From positions 1 through 5,526 of the forward strand of contig JAITTR010000106.1 in the NCBI GenBank assembly GCA_031286725.1: DNA of 5,526 bases. Reading direction: 5' to 3'. Below, in pieces: positions 1-5,196 of the stretch (the stretch's first letter is position 1; every line of letters starts with the position of its first letter). The stretch comes from Holosporales bacterium. GTDB taxonomy: Bacteria; Pseudomonadota; Alphaproteobacteria; RUG11792. Under the pieces are notes generated by a model. That model saw only the letters and a program-made list of their open reading frames with translations. It was not told the origin of the DNA and did no database searches. Position numbers and translations under genes: made by a program.

Positions 1-1
1 A

Positions 2-184
2 ACGACTCCTATAGCCTATGTTAAATTGGCCGCGTACTGGGCAGACAGAGTAGGAAAAAGAGAGTTGATAGGATGTCAACTATCCTCGCCAAGAGGAGAA
101 TATTCTGAAATGGAATATAACGACGATTTTACATACATATATGCGAACTGTGTTATAACGACAAAAGGGGAGTTTTTGATTTGA
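2..184 (+). CDS. C-terminal end of an unrecognised protein, cut by the left edge
   Basis: An open frame runs from the first bases of the window to TGA at 182-184, giving 60 residues that begin TTPIAYVKLAAYWADRVGKR and end CVITTKGEFLI. No start is needed inside the window, so this is read as the 3' end of a longer gene. Its last codons overlap the TTG start of the next gene in the sequence TTGA (181-184), and the next gene's Shine-Dalgarno (AGGGGAG, about 166-172) lies inside it. That arrangement is typical of translational coupling within an operon, so the product probably works with the Abi-type protein downstream. The fragment is mixed hydrophilic and aromatic, with no membrane segment or motif I recognise. 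Function unknown. Confidence 0.6.
   Translation, partial: TTPIAYVKLAAYWADRVGKRELIGCQLSSPRGEYSEMEYNDDFTYIYANCVITTKGEFLI
166..172 (+). promoter_or_regulatory. Shine-Dalgarno site deciding a TTG start
   Basis: The purine run AGGGGAG ends 8 bases before TTG at 181. There is no nearby in-frame ATG with a comparable site, so this ribosome binding site is the main reason for accepting TTG as the start of the Abi-type gene. Confidence 0.6.
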
Positions 185-945
185 ATATAACCCATCAAAA
201 ATTTATAGAAGCCGTAAATAAAGTAGAAGGAGAATTAATTAATGGTTTTCTTAGAGAAGAAAATCAGATTAATTATTCACATTACAGAAATATCCTTCTT
301 TCAGAATGGCATACAACCTCTGATAAAAATTTTAAAACGTATTTTCCTGCTATCATCAATGAATATTCCTCGTTAGACGCTTTCTGGGTATTCATGCGAA
401 ATAAGTTTTCTAGTTACGAAAAGATAAAAATCTACATTTATGAGAACTTTATACCATTTCGCCAATATCTTGAAAGCAAAGTATATAAAAACTCTCAAAT
501 AGTCGATTTTGTTCCGAATATCATTCTTTCCAGTCAGAACATTCGAGAAGACATTGATAAAGCTAATGAACGAATTAAAGATGCTGATTTTGCTGGAGCT
601 ATTACAATAGCTAGAACTCTTGCAGAAGCAATCCTAGTCGAAATCTACAAGAAATTAAATCCTGGCAATGAACCAGAACATAAGGGAGGTTTGCTCAAAC
701 TTTATAAGTTAGTGGCTTCCCGACTGTCATTATCGATATCTAAAGATAAAGATTTAGATGAACGCTTAAAAGGTATTTTGTCTGGATTATGCAGCATAAC
801 CAATGGCATTGCTGATTTAAGAAATTCTGCTGGAGATGCTCATGCAAAAAAGTTTAAGCCAATAGCTCATCATGCGCGACTTGCAGTAAACTGTGCCTTT
901 ACCTTTGCTCAGTTTTTGTGCGATACATACCTTTATCAAAAATAA
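181..945 (+). CDS. Abortive infection family protein with Abi_C-like C-terminus
   Basis: This encodes 254 residues from a TTG start supported by AGGGGAG 8 bases upstream and by a TTGA overlap with the preceding gene. The C-terminal third matches my knowledge of the Abi_C (abortive infection C-terminus) family. A helix around residues 134-159 (DADFAGAITIARTLAEAILV) is followed by the hallmark RNSAGDAH at 214-221 and then HHARLAVNCAFTFAQFL at about 230-246. The N-terminal 120 residues are rich in aromatic and charged residues and match nothing I know; in this family that part usually varies and is thought to carry specificity or effector function. There is no signal peptide or membrane segment, so it should be cytoplasmic. 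Members of the family are linked to phage defence by altruistic growth arrest, but a biochemical role for this protein is inference. The coupled upstream gene suggests a two-component system. No terminator is visible after the TAA stop. Confidence 0.75.
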   Translation: MNITHQKFIEAVNKVEGELINGFLREENQINYSHYRNILLSEWHTTSDKNFKTYFPAIINEYSSLDAFWVFMRNKFSSYEKIKIYIYENFIPFRQYLESKVYKNSQIVDFVPNIILSSQNIREDIDKANERIKDADFAGAITIARTLAEAILVEIYKKLNPGNEPEHKGGLLKLYKLVASRLSLSISKDKDLDERLKGILSGLCSITNGIADLRNSAGDAHAKKFKPIAHHARLAVNCAFTFAQFLCDTYLYQK

Positions 946-1022
946 TAAGACTGTTTCATGACACCCTTTATCGAATCAAAAACTAGAAAACGCGATTGTT
1001 GAGTTATTAAAGAACGTCGGAA

Positions 1023-1050
1023 TTGTTTTTATATATTATGTTATTATATA
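1023..1050 (+). promoter_or_regulatory. Candidate sigma-70 promoter for the DsbA-like gene
   Basis: A possible -35 TTGTTT (1023-1028) is followed after 16 bases by TATATA (1045-1050), which would give a leader of roughly 20 bases before ATG at 1079. The stretch is almost pure A+T, so chance matches are likely and the call is weak. Confidence 0.3.
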
Positions 1051-1078
1051 TGTAAGCAATTTGGATTCTATCTTTAGC

Positions 1079-1822
1079 ATGCGGATAGTCGGTTTTATTT
1101 GGATTTTTCAATTTTTCATGGCATTAGCTTTCGCAGAAATCACGGAACCTGGAACTGTTATTACTCTTGAAGATAAAAAAGCTGCCGAGGAAAACTTCGA
1201 AAAAAAAGACGAGTCTGGAGGCTTTCTAAAACTCCCTAAATCCAAAAAAGAAGAAAATATTATTATAACGGAGATAAGTTTTGGATTGGAAGAAGATTTG
1301 GAGCCTATTATTATATACGTTTCTCCTTCTTGCTTACACTGCGCGACGTTTATCGTTGACGAGTTGGAAGCTTTTATAGAAAGCAACAAGAATAAACATA
1401 AATTTATTTTAAAGTTTTTGCCAATATCAGCCAAAGACGTTTTTATTATGAAAGTCATTCAAAACGAGATAAAAGATGAAGACGGGTTTTTCCTAATTTT
1501 TAAAAATTATGCGAAAAGATGTCTTGCAACGATTAATAACATAAGGCCAACAGCACGTCAGGAAGAGCTTTTCAAGGGATCTAAAAACGACCCGGAGATG
1601 ATAAAATTTCAAGTTGCGGCTTTAGAATTTGGTTTTTCCGAGAAAAAAATAGTAGCAGCGATTCCAGATATGGATGGGGATTATGAACGAAAGCTTATGG
1701 ATTTTTATGGAACAGTCGTTGAGGGTATATCCGATATGCTGGAGAATAAAGACGTTAATTTGCCTTTGATAGTAAAAAACGACAAGATCTATAATTCTCT
1801 AGCTCAGGTTTCGAAAGAGTAG
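1079..1822 (+). CDS. Exported DsbA-like thiol oxidoreductase
   Basis: A 247-residue protein from ATG at 1079. A TTG at 1061 would add six residues, but ATG gives a better signal peptide: MR, a hydrophobic core VGFIWIFQFFMALAF, and a signal peptidase I site after ALAFA at about residue 19. A Lys/Glu-rich linker (about 30-60) precedes a thioredoxin-fold strand and active site, IIIYVSPSCLHCATF, with CLHC at 85-88. After a helical insertion, NLPLIV near 227-232 supplies the expected cis-proline strand. That order (CxxC, helical domain, cis-Pro) is the DsbA plan, so the likely role is disulfide formation or shuffling in the periplasm. A role as an isomerase or as a specialised thioredoxin-like protein is equally open. 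An additional Cys149 lies in the helical part. The gene stands alone; spacers of 133 bases upstream and 937 downstream separate it from neighbours. Confidence 0.75.
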   Translation: MRIVGFIWIFQFFMALAFAEITEPGTVITLEDKKAAEENFEKKDESGGFLKLPKSKKEENIIITEISFGLEEDLEPIIIYVSPSCLHCATFIVDELEAFIESNKNKHKFILKFLPISAKDVFIMKVIQNEIKDEDGFFLIFKNYAKRCLATINNIRPTARQEELFKGSKNDPEMIKFQVAALEFGFSEKKIVAAIPDMDGDYERKLMDFYGTVVEGISDMLENKDVNLPLIVKNDKIYNSLAQVSKE

Positions 1823-2075
1823 ATTTTCCAAAACATTTAAATTCATTTTGAATTTGAATTAAACCGGATTTTTCATTAAGCAAATTTATTCCCGTTTTCA
1901 TGTCAAAGCCTGTTGTGGTTCCTATTAATTTATTATAAGTCCCCGAATTAAGGGAAAGCTTACTATTAGTTAGGGGGTGACTCTACTCTTTTTATTAAAT
2001 TAGCTTCAATTCTATAAAGTTTGTGGATAGAGCAATGTTTAGCTTTTCAAAACTCTACTATTTTAGGCCATTCGT
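1823..2075. other. AT-rich spacer after the DsbA-like gene
   Basis: No convincing gene is seen here. A short A+T hairpin (AAATTCA 1839-1845, TGAATTT 1849-1855) lacks the GC stem of a terminator. AGTCCCC (1938-1944) can pair imperfectly with GGGGGTGACT (1973-1982), and a five-T run follows about 8 bases later (within 1981-1993); with a loop near 28 bases it is at best a poor terminator for the gene upstream. The minus strand from about 1982 to 1755 is an open frame that includes MKTGINLLNEKSGLIQIQN from ATG at 1901. It runs antisense into the DsbA-like gene and has no ribosome binding site, so it is not annotated as a gene. Confidence 0.4.
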
Positions 2076-2216
2076 TTATATAAATATTGATTTTTCAATG
2101 AAATATTTGATGCTATCATTTTCTGAAATTTTTTCGATTAGGAAGATTTTGTCAACATTTTTGCTTGAGAGTCGACAAATTACATTCTTATACGAAAACA
2201 AAGTTGGAAGGTTTGA

Positions 2217-2222
2217 TAAAGC
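2217..2222 (+). repeat. Left copy of putative 6-bp target duplication, TAAAGC
   Basis: TAAAGC lies four bases before the first palindrome arm and is repeated exactly at 2320-2325, two bases after the last arm. The match does not extend beyond six bases on either side, as expected of a target-site duplication. On the minus strand both copies read GCT TTA (Ala-Leu) in the frames that rejoin when the block is removed. Confidence 0.45.
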
Positions 2223-2226
2223 GACC

Positions 2227-2274
2227 GATTTGTCAAGGCGCATAGCAAGCAAAGCGAGCGAACCTTGACAAATC
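2227..2274. repeat. Perfect 12-bp inverted repeat with 24-base loop
   Basis: GATTTGTCAAGG (2227-2238) is repeated as its exact reverse complement CCTTGACAAATC (2263-2274). The 24-base loop contains CGC and GCG that could pair after a two-base bulge, lengthening the stem. Because the loop is a multiple of three, both strands share one frame starting DLSR and ending at TGA. No T-run follows on either strand, so it is not an ordinary intrinsic terminator. Confidence 0.9.
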
Positions 2275-2296
2275 TCCCGGGCGGATATGGTATAAT
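2265..2296 (+). promoter_or_regulatory. Consensus-like promoter inside the palindromic element
   Basis: A perfect -35 TTGACA (2265-2270) and a perfect extended -10 TGGTATAAT (2288-2296) occur on the plus strand with a 20-base spacer. The spacer is longer than the usual 17, but the TG motif two bases before TATAAT can offset that. The -35 lies in the right arm of the first palindrome, and the -10 lies at the tip of the second. Transcripts would start near 2303 and run rightwards, antisense to the broken minus-strand gene. Whether it is active is unknown. Confidence 0.4.
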
Positions 2297-2317
2297 CTAA
2301 AAATACCATATCCGCCC
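2279..2317. repeat. Perfect 15-bp inverted repeat with 9-base loop
   Basis: GGGCGGATATGGTAT (2279-2293) is matched by its exact reverse complement ATACCATATCCGCCC (2303-2317), with AATCTAAAA as loop. The stem is GC-rich at its base and AT-rich near the tip. No T-run follows on either strand, so it is not a canonical terminator. Confidence 0.95.
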
Positions 2318-2319
2318 TC

Positions 2320-2325
2320 TAAAGC
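2320..2325 (+). repeat. Right copy of putative 6-bp target duplication, TAAAGC
   Basis: This is the partner of 2217-2222. The two copies sit 103 bases apart, which is one more than a multiple of three. That offset accounts for the different frames of the two halves of the minus-strand gene. Confidence 0.45.
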
Positions 2326-2476
2326 TATGTTAGCTGATTCGGAATTTGTAACCGTTCTTTCATATCTCTTATTGGCATAATCAGGAATAGTCTCGAAAAC
2401 GGATAATTCCTTCATAGTCAAATGTATTCTTTTAGAATTTTTTTAATAATTTATCAGTATTAAATAACATGTTATG

Positions 2477-2504
2477 CTCTCCTCTTAAATAAAGATTGAT
2501 TATA
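2477..2504 (-). promoter_or_regulatory. Minus-strand -10 box and Shine-Dalgarno of the broken gene
   Basis: Reading the minus strand, TATAAT (complement of 2499-2504) is followed by AAGAGGAGAG (complement of 2477-2486) and then ATG at 2470. The spacing suits a start of transcription near 2492 and a leader of about 22 bases. No good -35 is found 16-18 bases upstream of the -10 box. Confidence 0.45.
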
Positions 2505-2522
2505 GAATATTCAAAACTTATC

Positions 2523-2640
2523 CTTAGGACAAAAATAAATCTTAAATATCTGATGCGGTTCCCCAAACGGTCGTTACGCCGCTTATATTTTTAGAATACT
2601 CTCCTATCTCCTAAAATACGAAAACATTTTTGTCCCTTAA
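2523..2640. repeat. Long-range inverted repeat with nested stem
   Basis: GGACAAAAAT (2527-2536) and ATTTTTGTCC (2626-2635) are perfect complements. They extend outward imperfectly, with TTA on one side and TTAAG-like sequence on the other. Between them AAATAT (2544-2549) and GCGG (2555-2558) can pair with ATATTT (2585-2590) and CCGC (2579-2582), closing a loop around positions 2559-2578. It could be a structured RNA leader or the remnant of a small palindromic element. In DNA this AT-rich, chance pairing is also possible. Confidence 0.35.
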
Positions 2641-2705
2641 ATTTTTATGTAAATTTTAAAAACCGACGAAGACGTAAACGATTTAGTTATATTTTGTAAT
2701 AATAT

Positions 2706-2733
2706 TTGCATTTATTATGCGCGATAATATATT
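2706..2733 (+). promoter_or_regulatory. Candidate glmS promoter
   Basis: TTGCAT (2706-2711) and TATATT (2728-2733) are separated by 16 bases, which would place the transcript start near 2740, about 20 bases before the glmS ATG. The stretch is AT-rich and other hexamer pairs are possible. No strong Shine-Dalgarno precedes the ATG; only GAGC at about 2753-2756 is seen. Confidence 0.3.
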
Positions 2734-2759
2734 GTTGTTTTTGGCTTTTATTGAGCTTT

Positions 2760-4517
2760 ATGTGCGGGATAATTTCTGTTTTAACGTTTAACCAAAAGGT
2801 TTCCGATTGTTTGATTACCTCTTTGGAAAAGCTAGAGTATCGAGGATACGATTCCGCCGGCATAGGTTATATAAGCGAAAAATCTAAAATAGAAAGAATA
2901 AGGACAGTTGGAAGAATAGCAAAGCTAAAAACGGCGGTTGAGAACTTAAATATAAATACCCACATAGGGATAGGCCACACTAGATGGGCAACTCATGGGA
3001 AAATCGTCGAGAAAAATTGTCATCCTCATATTGCGAATGGAGTAGCTATTGTTCATAACGGTATTATTGAAAATTACGGAAAACTAAAAAATTGGTTGAT
3101 AGAAAAAGGCGAAATTTTCGAAAGCGAAACAGATTCAGAAGTAATAGCAAAACTTATTTCGCACTATATAATGCAGGGTTTTTCATTTTTAGATTCCGTT
3201 AAAGAAACTATTTCTGAAATCGAAGGAACATATGCGATAGCTGCTATTTATGAAAAAGAGCCCAATATCCTCATAGGGGTCAAAAAGGAGTCTCCTATGG
3301 TCGTTGGGATAAGTCCGGATAAGCAAAGTATCTTTATAGCTTCGGACGCGCTTGCTTTGTCTACTCTTTCTGACAAGATAATGTATCTTGAGGAAAGAGA
3401 TTTAATTATTTGCGAAAAGAAAGAAAATATAGAGTACAAAATATTCGATAGTTCGTTTAAAGAAGCGCAAAGAGCAATAGTTTCCAATAAAGCTCCTGTT
3501 GACGTAAATAAGAACGAATTTGAAGATTTTATGCTAAAAGAAATTTTAGAAGGGCCGACAGTAGCGTTAACAACTTTTAATAAGTTTAATAAAATAGATA
3601 TTTCAAAATATAAAAGCGTTTCGTTTATAGCTTGCGGAACTTCGTATTATGCCGGAGTTTTGGCAAAGTATTGGCTAGAGGATTTTGCTAATATTCATGC
3701 CGACGTTGAAATCGCTTCGGAGTTTAGATATAGAAATCCAGTATTATCAAAAGAGACTCTTTACGTTTTTATAAGCCAATCCGGAGAGACAATAGACACT
3801 CTTTGTGCAATGAGAAAAGTTAAAGAAAGCGGATTGGGTACTATGGCCATAGTTAACGTTGAAACTAGCTCTATCGCAAGGGAGGCGGATTATAAAATAA
3901 ATACTTTCGCAGGTCCTGAGATAGGCGTCGCTTCAACAAAATCGTTTATAGCTCAAGCCATGTCTTTGCTATTGCTTTGCGTCGATAAAAGTAAAATAGA
4001 CATAAACGCGATTGTCGAAGCTATGAACACCGTTGTTAATAATAAGGAAAACATAAAAAAAATAGCCGACAAAATAAAAGGCAGTAAAAGCCTATTATAT
4101 ATAGGCAGAGGAACAAGTTATCCAATAGCTCTTGAAGGGGCTTTAAAGGCAAAAGAGTTGTCTTATATAAGCGCGGAGGGATATCCCTCGGGAGAAATAA
4201 AACATGGCCCGATAGCTCTTGTTGACGAAAATGTTTATTCGATAATATTGGCTCCGAAAGATAGATACTTTGAGAAAACAATATCAAACGCTCAAGAGAT
4301 TTTGGCAAGAAATGGTAAAGTATTATTTATAACAAATAATAGAGTAGAATTAAATTTCGACGGAATGGATTTCATGTATATTCCTAATATCGATCAGACG
4401 TTACAGCCTTTTATATTAACCGTTGCCGTTCATCTTTTGGCATATTATATTGCTAAGTTAAAAGGATTGGACGTCGATAAGCCAAGAAATCTTGCGAAAT
4501 CTGTTACCGTCGAGTAG
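2760..4517 (+). CDS. glmS: Glutamine-fructose-6-phosphate aminotransferase (isomerizing)
   Basis: GlmS converts fructose-6-phosphate and glutamine to glucosamine-6-phosphate and glutamate, the first step towards UDP-GlcNAc, and acts in the cytoplasm. The start is ATG at 2760, because the family needs Cys as residue 2 to act as N-terminal nucleophile after Met removal. An upstream TTG (2706) would bury it. The 585 residues compare with 609 in E. coli. Glutaminase domain (about 1-240): MCGII, EYRGYDSAGI at 26-35, GHTRWATHG at 72-80 (Arg75), HNG at 99-101 and Asp125. First SIS domain: ACGTSYYAG at 291-299, SQSGET at 339-344, ASTKSF at 391-396. Second SIS domain: GRGTSYPIALEGALKAKE at 449-466 and KHGP at 481-484. 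Glu459, Lys463, Glu466, His482 and Lys580 match the E. coli catalytic set, and the tail PRNLAKSVTVE is nearly invariant. The gene is intact. No terminator is visible after its TAG. Confidence 0.97.
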   Translation: MCGIISVLTFNQKVSDCLITSLEKLEYRGYDSAGIGYISEKSKIERIRTVGRIAKLKTAVENLNINTHIGIGHTRWATHGKIVEKNCHPHIANGVAIVHNGIIENYGKLKNWLIEKGEIFESETDSEVIAKLISHYIMQGFSFLDSVKETISEIEGTYAIAAIYEKEPNILIGVKKESPMVVGISPDKQSIFIASDALALSTLSDKIMYLEERDLIICEKKENIEYKIFDSSFKEAQRAIVSNKAPVDVNKNEFEDFMLKEILEGPTVALTTFNKFNKIDISKYKSVSFIACGTSYYAGVLAKYWLEDFANIHADVEIASEFRYRNPVLSKETLYVFISQSGETIDTLCAMRKVKESGLGTMAIVNVETSSIAREADYKINTFAGPEIGVASTKSFIAQAMSLLLLCVDKSKIDINAIVEAMNTVVNNKENIKKIADKIKGSKSLLYIGRGTSYPIALEGALKAKELSYISAEGYPSGEIKHGPIALVDENVYSIILAPKDRYFEKTISNAQEILARNGKVLFITNNRVELNFDGMDFMYIPNIDQTLQPFILTVAVHLLAYYIAKLKGLDVDKPRNLAKSVTVE

Positions 4518-4525
4518 ATTAATGT

Positions 4526-4768
4526 GTGCAGCTAGAAAGATCAAGGTTAGAATGTGCGGACACAGAAGTCGGTAGAAGATGTTTAATAGAAAGCCTGGAA
4601 GAGGCAGTAGATAAATGTTGGGGCACCCAATTAGACACGGCTCTGGCAGCGGGAAGAGTACGCAGGTGTTTGAACAGTGCAAAGAGATATAAGGAAAGGC
4701 TGGCAGATGATATGTGTGAGCACAAATACCGAGAAGATGGAGTGGGCGGAAGGCACATTAAAAATTAG
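4526..4768 (+). CDS. Small Cys-rich hypothetical protein, possibly 5'-truncated
   Basis: This is an 80-residue open frame beginning at GTG, 8 bases after the glmS stop. It is charged and probably helical (for example GRRCLIESLEEAVDKCWG at 16-33), with Cys at 10, 19, 31, 48 and 64. There is no signal peptide, membrane segment or family I recognise. The frame is open only from 4523, since TAA sits at 4520-4522, and there is no proper ribosome binding site. Coding-like sequence therefore appears to begin abruptly beside glmS, as if the 5' end of a gene had been lost at a junction. Its last 60 bases overlap a candidate start at 4707 in another frame, so part of this ORF may be out of frame. The codon style is more purine- and G-rich than in glmS. 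Confidence 0.4.
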   Translation: MQLERSRLECADTEVGRRCLIESLEEAVDKCWGTQLDTALAAGRVRRCLNSAKRYKERLADDMCEHKYREDGVGGRHIKN

Positions 4769-4995
4769 GGTTTCGACTGTGCATAGAGAAGTTTTATTTT
4801 AAAGAGGTAAACCTCCTAAGAGAAATATACAAGGCCGGGCTAAATGGAGAGAAGGACACGATAGGAAATAGGTTTGCGTATTGGTGTGGGCATCGAGTGC
4901 GAGAGTATGCGATGTGGACAGAGCAAGCCATAGCGAAAAGAGAAACAGAAATGGACAGCTTGGCGAGAGAGATAGGGATAGAATGGAAACATTAA
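4707..4995 (+). pseudogene. Frameshifted hypothetical gene
   Basis: ATG at 4707 follows AAAGG (4695-4699) with a 7-base gap, a good start signal. The frame MICVSTNTEKMEWAEGTLKI continues to REVLF and then stops at TAA (4800-4802), immediately after a run of four T (4797-4800). Dropping one T joins it to KEVNLLREIYKAGLNGEKDT and onward, through IGNRFAYWCGHRVREYAMWT, to REIGIEWKH and TAA at 4993. The joined product would be about 94 residues, charged, with a Trp/Tyr-rich middle and no recognised family. The second part has no usable start of its own for its first 45 codons, which argues that it is a broken continuation and not a separate gene. A sequencing error in the T-run is an alternative to true decay. 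Confidence 0.4.
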
Positions 4996-5058
4996 ATAGA
5001 GAAGTGCAAGGAAAGCATAAAGGCTTGGCACACAAGGGGATCGACCTGGGGGCAGAAC

Positions 5059-5196
5059 ATGCTGACGTCGGCAATAGACACACTGAAGTATATATTGGTA
5101 AAAGACGATGTAAAGCTACAGCAAATAAGCGAATTGGAAAAAATCGTCAATGACGCGATAGACAAAATACAAGATATCATAGAGATTAAGCAATGA
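5059..5196 (+). CDS. Small hypothetical protein, possibly the tail of a broken gene
   Basis: A 45-residue frame from ATG at 5059 (MLTSAIDTLKYILVKDDVKL) ends IIEIKQ. It is helical in character, with regularly spaced Leu/Ile in QQISELEKIVNDAIDKIQDI that could form a short coiled coil. GGGGG (5048-5052) sits six bases before the ATG, an unusual ribosome binding site. The same frame is open upstream back to TAA at 4993-4995, and that leader (IEKCKESIKAWHTRGSTWGQ) looks coding but has no start codon. The gene may therefore be the distal part of a longer protein interrupted by that TAA. The stop overlaps the next start in ATGA (5193-5196), which suggests the two are co-translated. Confidence 0.4.
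   Translation: MLTSAIDTLKYILVKDDVKLQQISELEKIVNDAIDKIQDIIEIKQ

Larger units (their letters stand above)
2223..2319. mobile_element. 97-bp double-palindrome element inserted in the minus-strand gene
   Basis: The block consists of two perfect palindromes separated by four bases, bounded by TAAAGC on each side. It is GC-richer than its surroundings and breaks a minus-strand reading frame that is restored when the block and one TAAAGC copy are removed. It encodes no protein of its own and is too short for a transposase, so if mobile it would move through help from elsewhere, as MITE, REP-type or Rickettsia-type palindromic elements do. In the DLSR frame the first palindrome reads to a TGA in its far arm on either strand, so inserted copies would truncate a host gene in either orientation in that frame. 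Whether other copies exist in the genome cannot be seen from this window. Confidence 0.5.
2076..2470 (-). pseudogene. Broken small minus-strand gene split by a palindromic element
   Basis: On the minus strand AGGAG (complement of 2479-2483) lies 8 bases before ATG at 2470, and a TATAAT -10 box lies upstream. The frame from this ATG (MLFNTDKLLKKF) stops after 12 codons just beyond a run of seven A (plus-strand T at 2438-2444). Removing one A joins it to a frame containing MKELSVFETIPDYANKRYER and onward to NIAL at 2320. A palindromic block then interrupts the gene. Removing 103 bases between the two TAAAGC copies continues in frame with SNLPTLFSYKNVICRLSSKN to TAA at 2076. The reconstruction gives about 96 residues with no recognised domain. 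A further stretch, YINEWPKIVEF, in another frame just after the TAA hints that the original gene was slightly longer. The promoter, start site and clean frame repair make a real former gene plausible. AT-rich chance ORFs remain the alternative. Confidence 0.5.
2505..2759. other. glmS upstream spacer with inverted-repeat structure
   Basis: No gene is seen here. The spacer holds an outer inverted repeat (GGACAAAAAT 2527-2536, ATTTTTGTCC 2626-2635), an inner stem, and the candidate glmS promoter. Nothing resembling the glmS ribozyme core was recognised. Confidence 0.5.

Noticed and set aside
1755..1982. Minus-strand open frame containing MKTGINLLNEKSGLIQIQN
   Set aside because: It reads antisense into the DsbA-like gene, has no start signals, and its best ATG gives only 48 residues. 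A remnant cannot be excluded but is not supported.
1938..1993. Possible intrinsic terminator (AGTCCCC pairing with GGGGGTGACT, then a T-run)
   Set aside because: The loop is about 28 bases, the stem is bulged, and the T-run is about 8 bases beyond the stem, so it does not meet the usual form.
2023..2268. Plus-strand ORF of 81 codons
   Set aside because: It starts at a weak GTG, has no ribosome binding site, ends inside the palindrome through the element's built-in TGA, and is antisense to the better-supported broken gene.
2076..2309. Minus-strand ORF starting with ATG inside the second palindrome
   Set aside because: The start is supplied by the inserted element. Only the part left of 2217 looks like original gene sequence and is covered by the pseudogene.
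2227..2317. Reading the two palindromes as tandem Rho-independent terminators
   Set aside because: Neither strand has a T-run after either stem. The flanking direct repeat and frame repair fit an inserted element better.
2706..2759. Eighteen-residue N-terminal extension of GlmS from a TTG start
   Set aside because: GlmS requires Cys immediately after the initiator Met as catalytic nucleophile, so ATG at 2760 is the start. The extension overlaps the likely promoter.
4523..4760. Tn7-like end downstream of glmS (TGTGTGCAG at 4523, GTGGGCGGA at 4742)
   Set aside because: The resemblance is limited to a few bases. There are no repeated TnsB-type sites, no target duplication and no tns genes in view.
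4799..5083. Leu/Ser/Cys-rich minus-strand ORFs after glmS
   Set aside because: They are shadows of purine-rich plus-strand sequence, with low-complexity composition and no start signals.
4881..5153. Plus-strand frame-3 ORF of 90 codons
   Set aside because: Its Arg/His/Ala-rich composition looks like an off-frame reading. Frame 1 over the same stretch reads more like protein and leads into the ATGA overlap.
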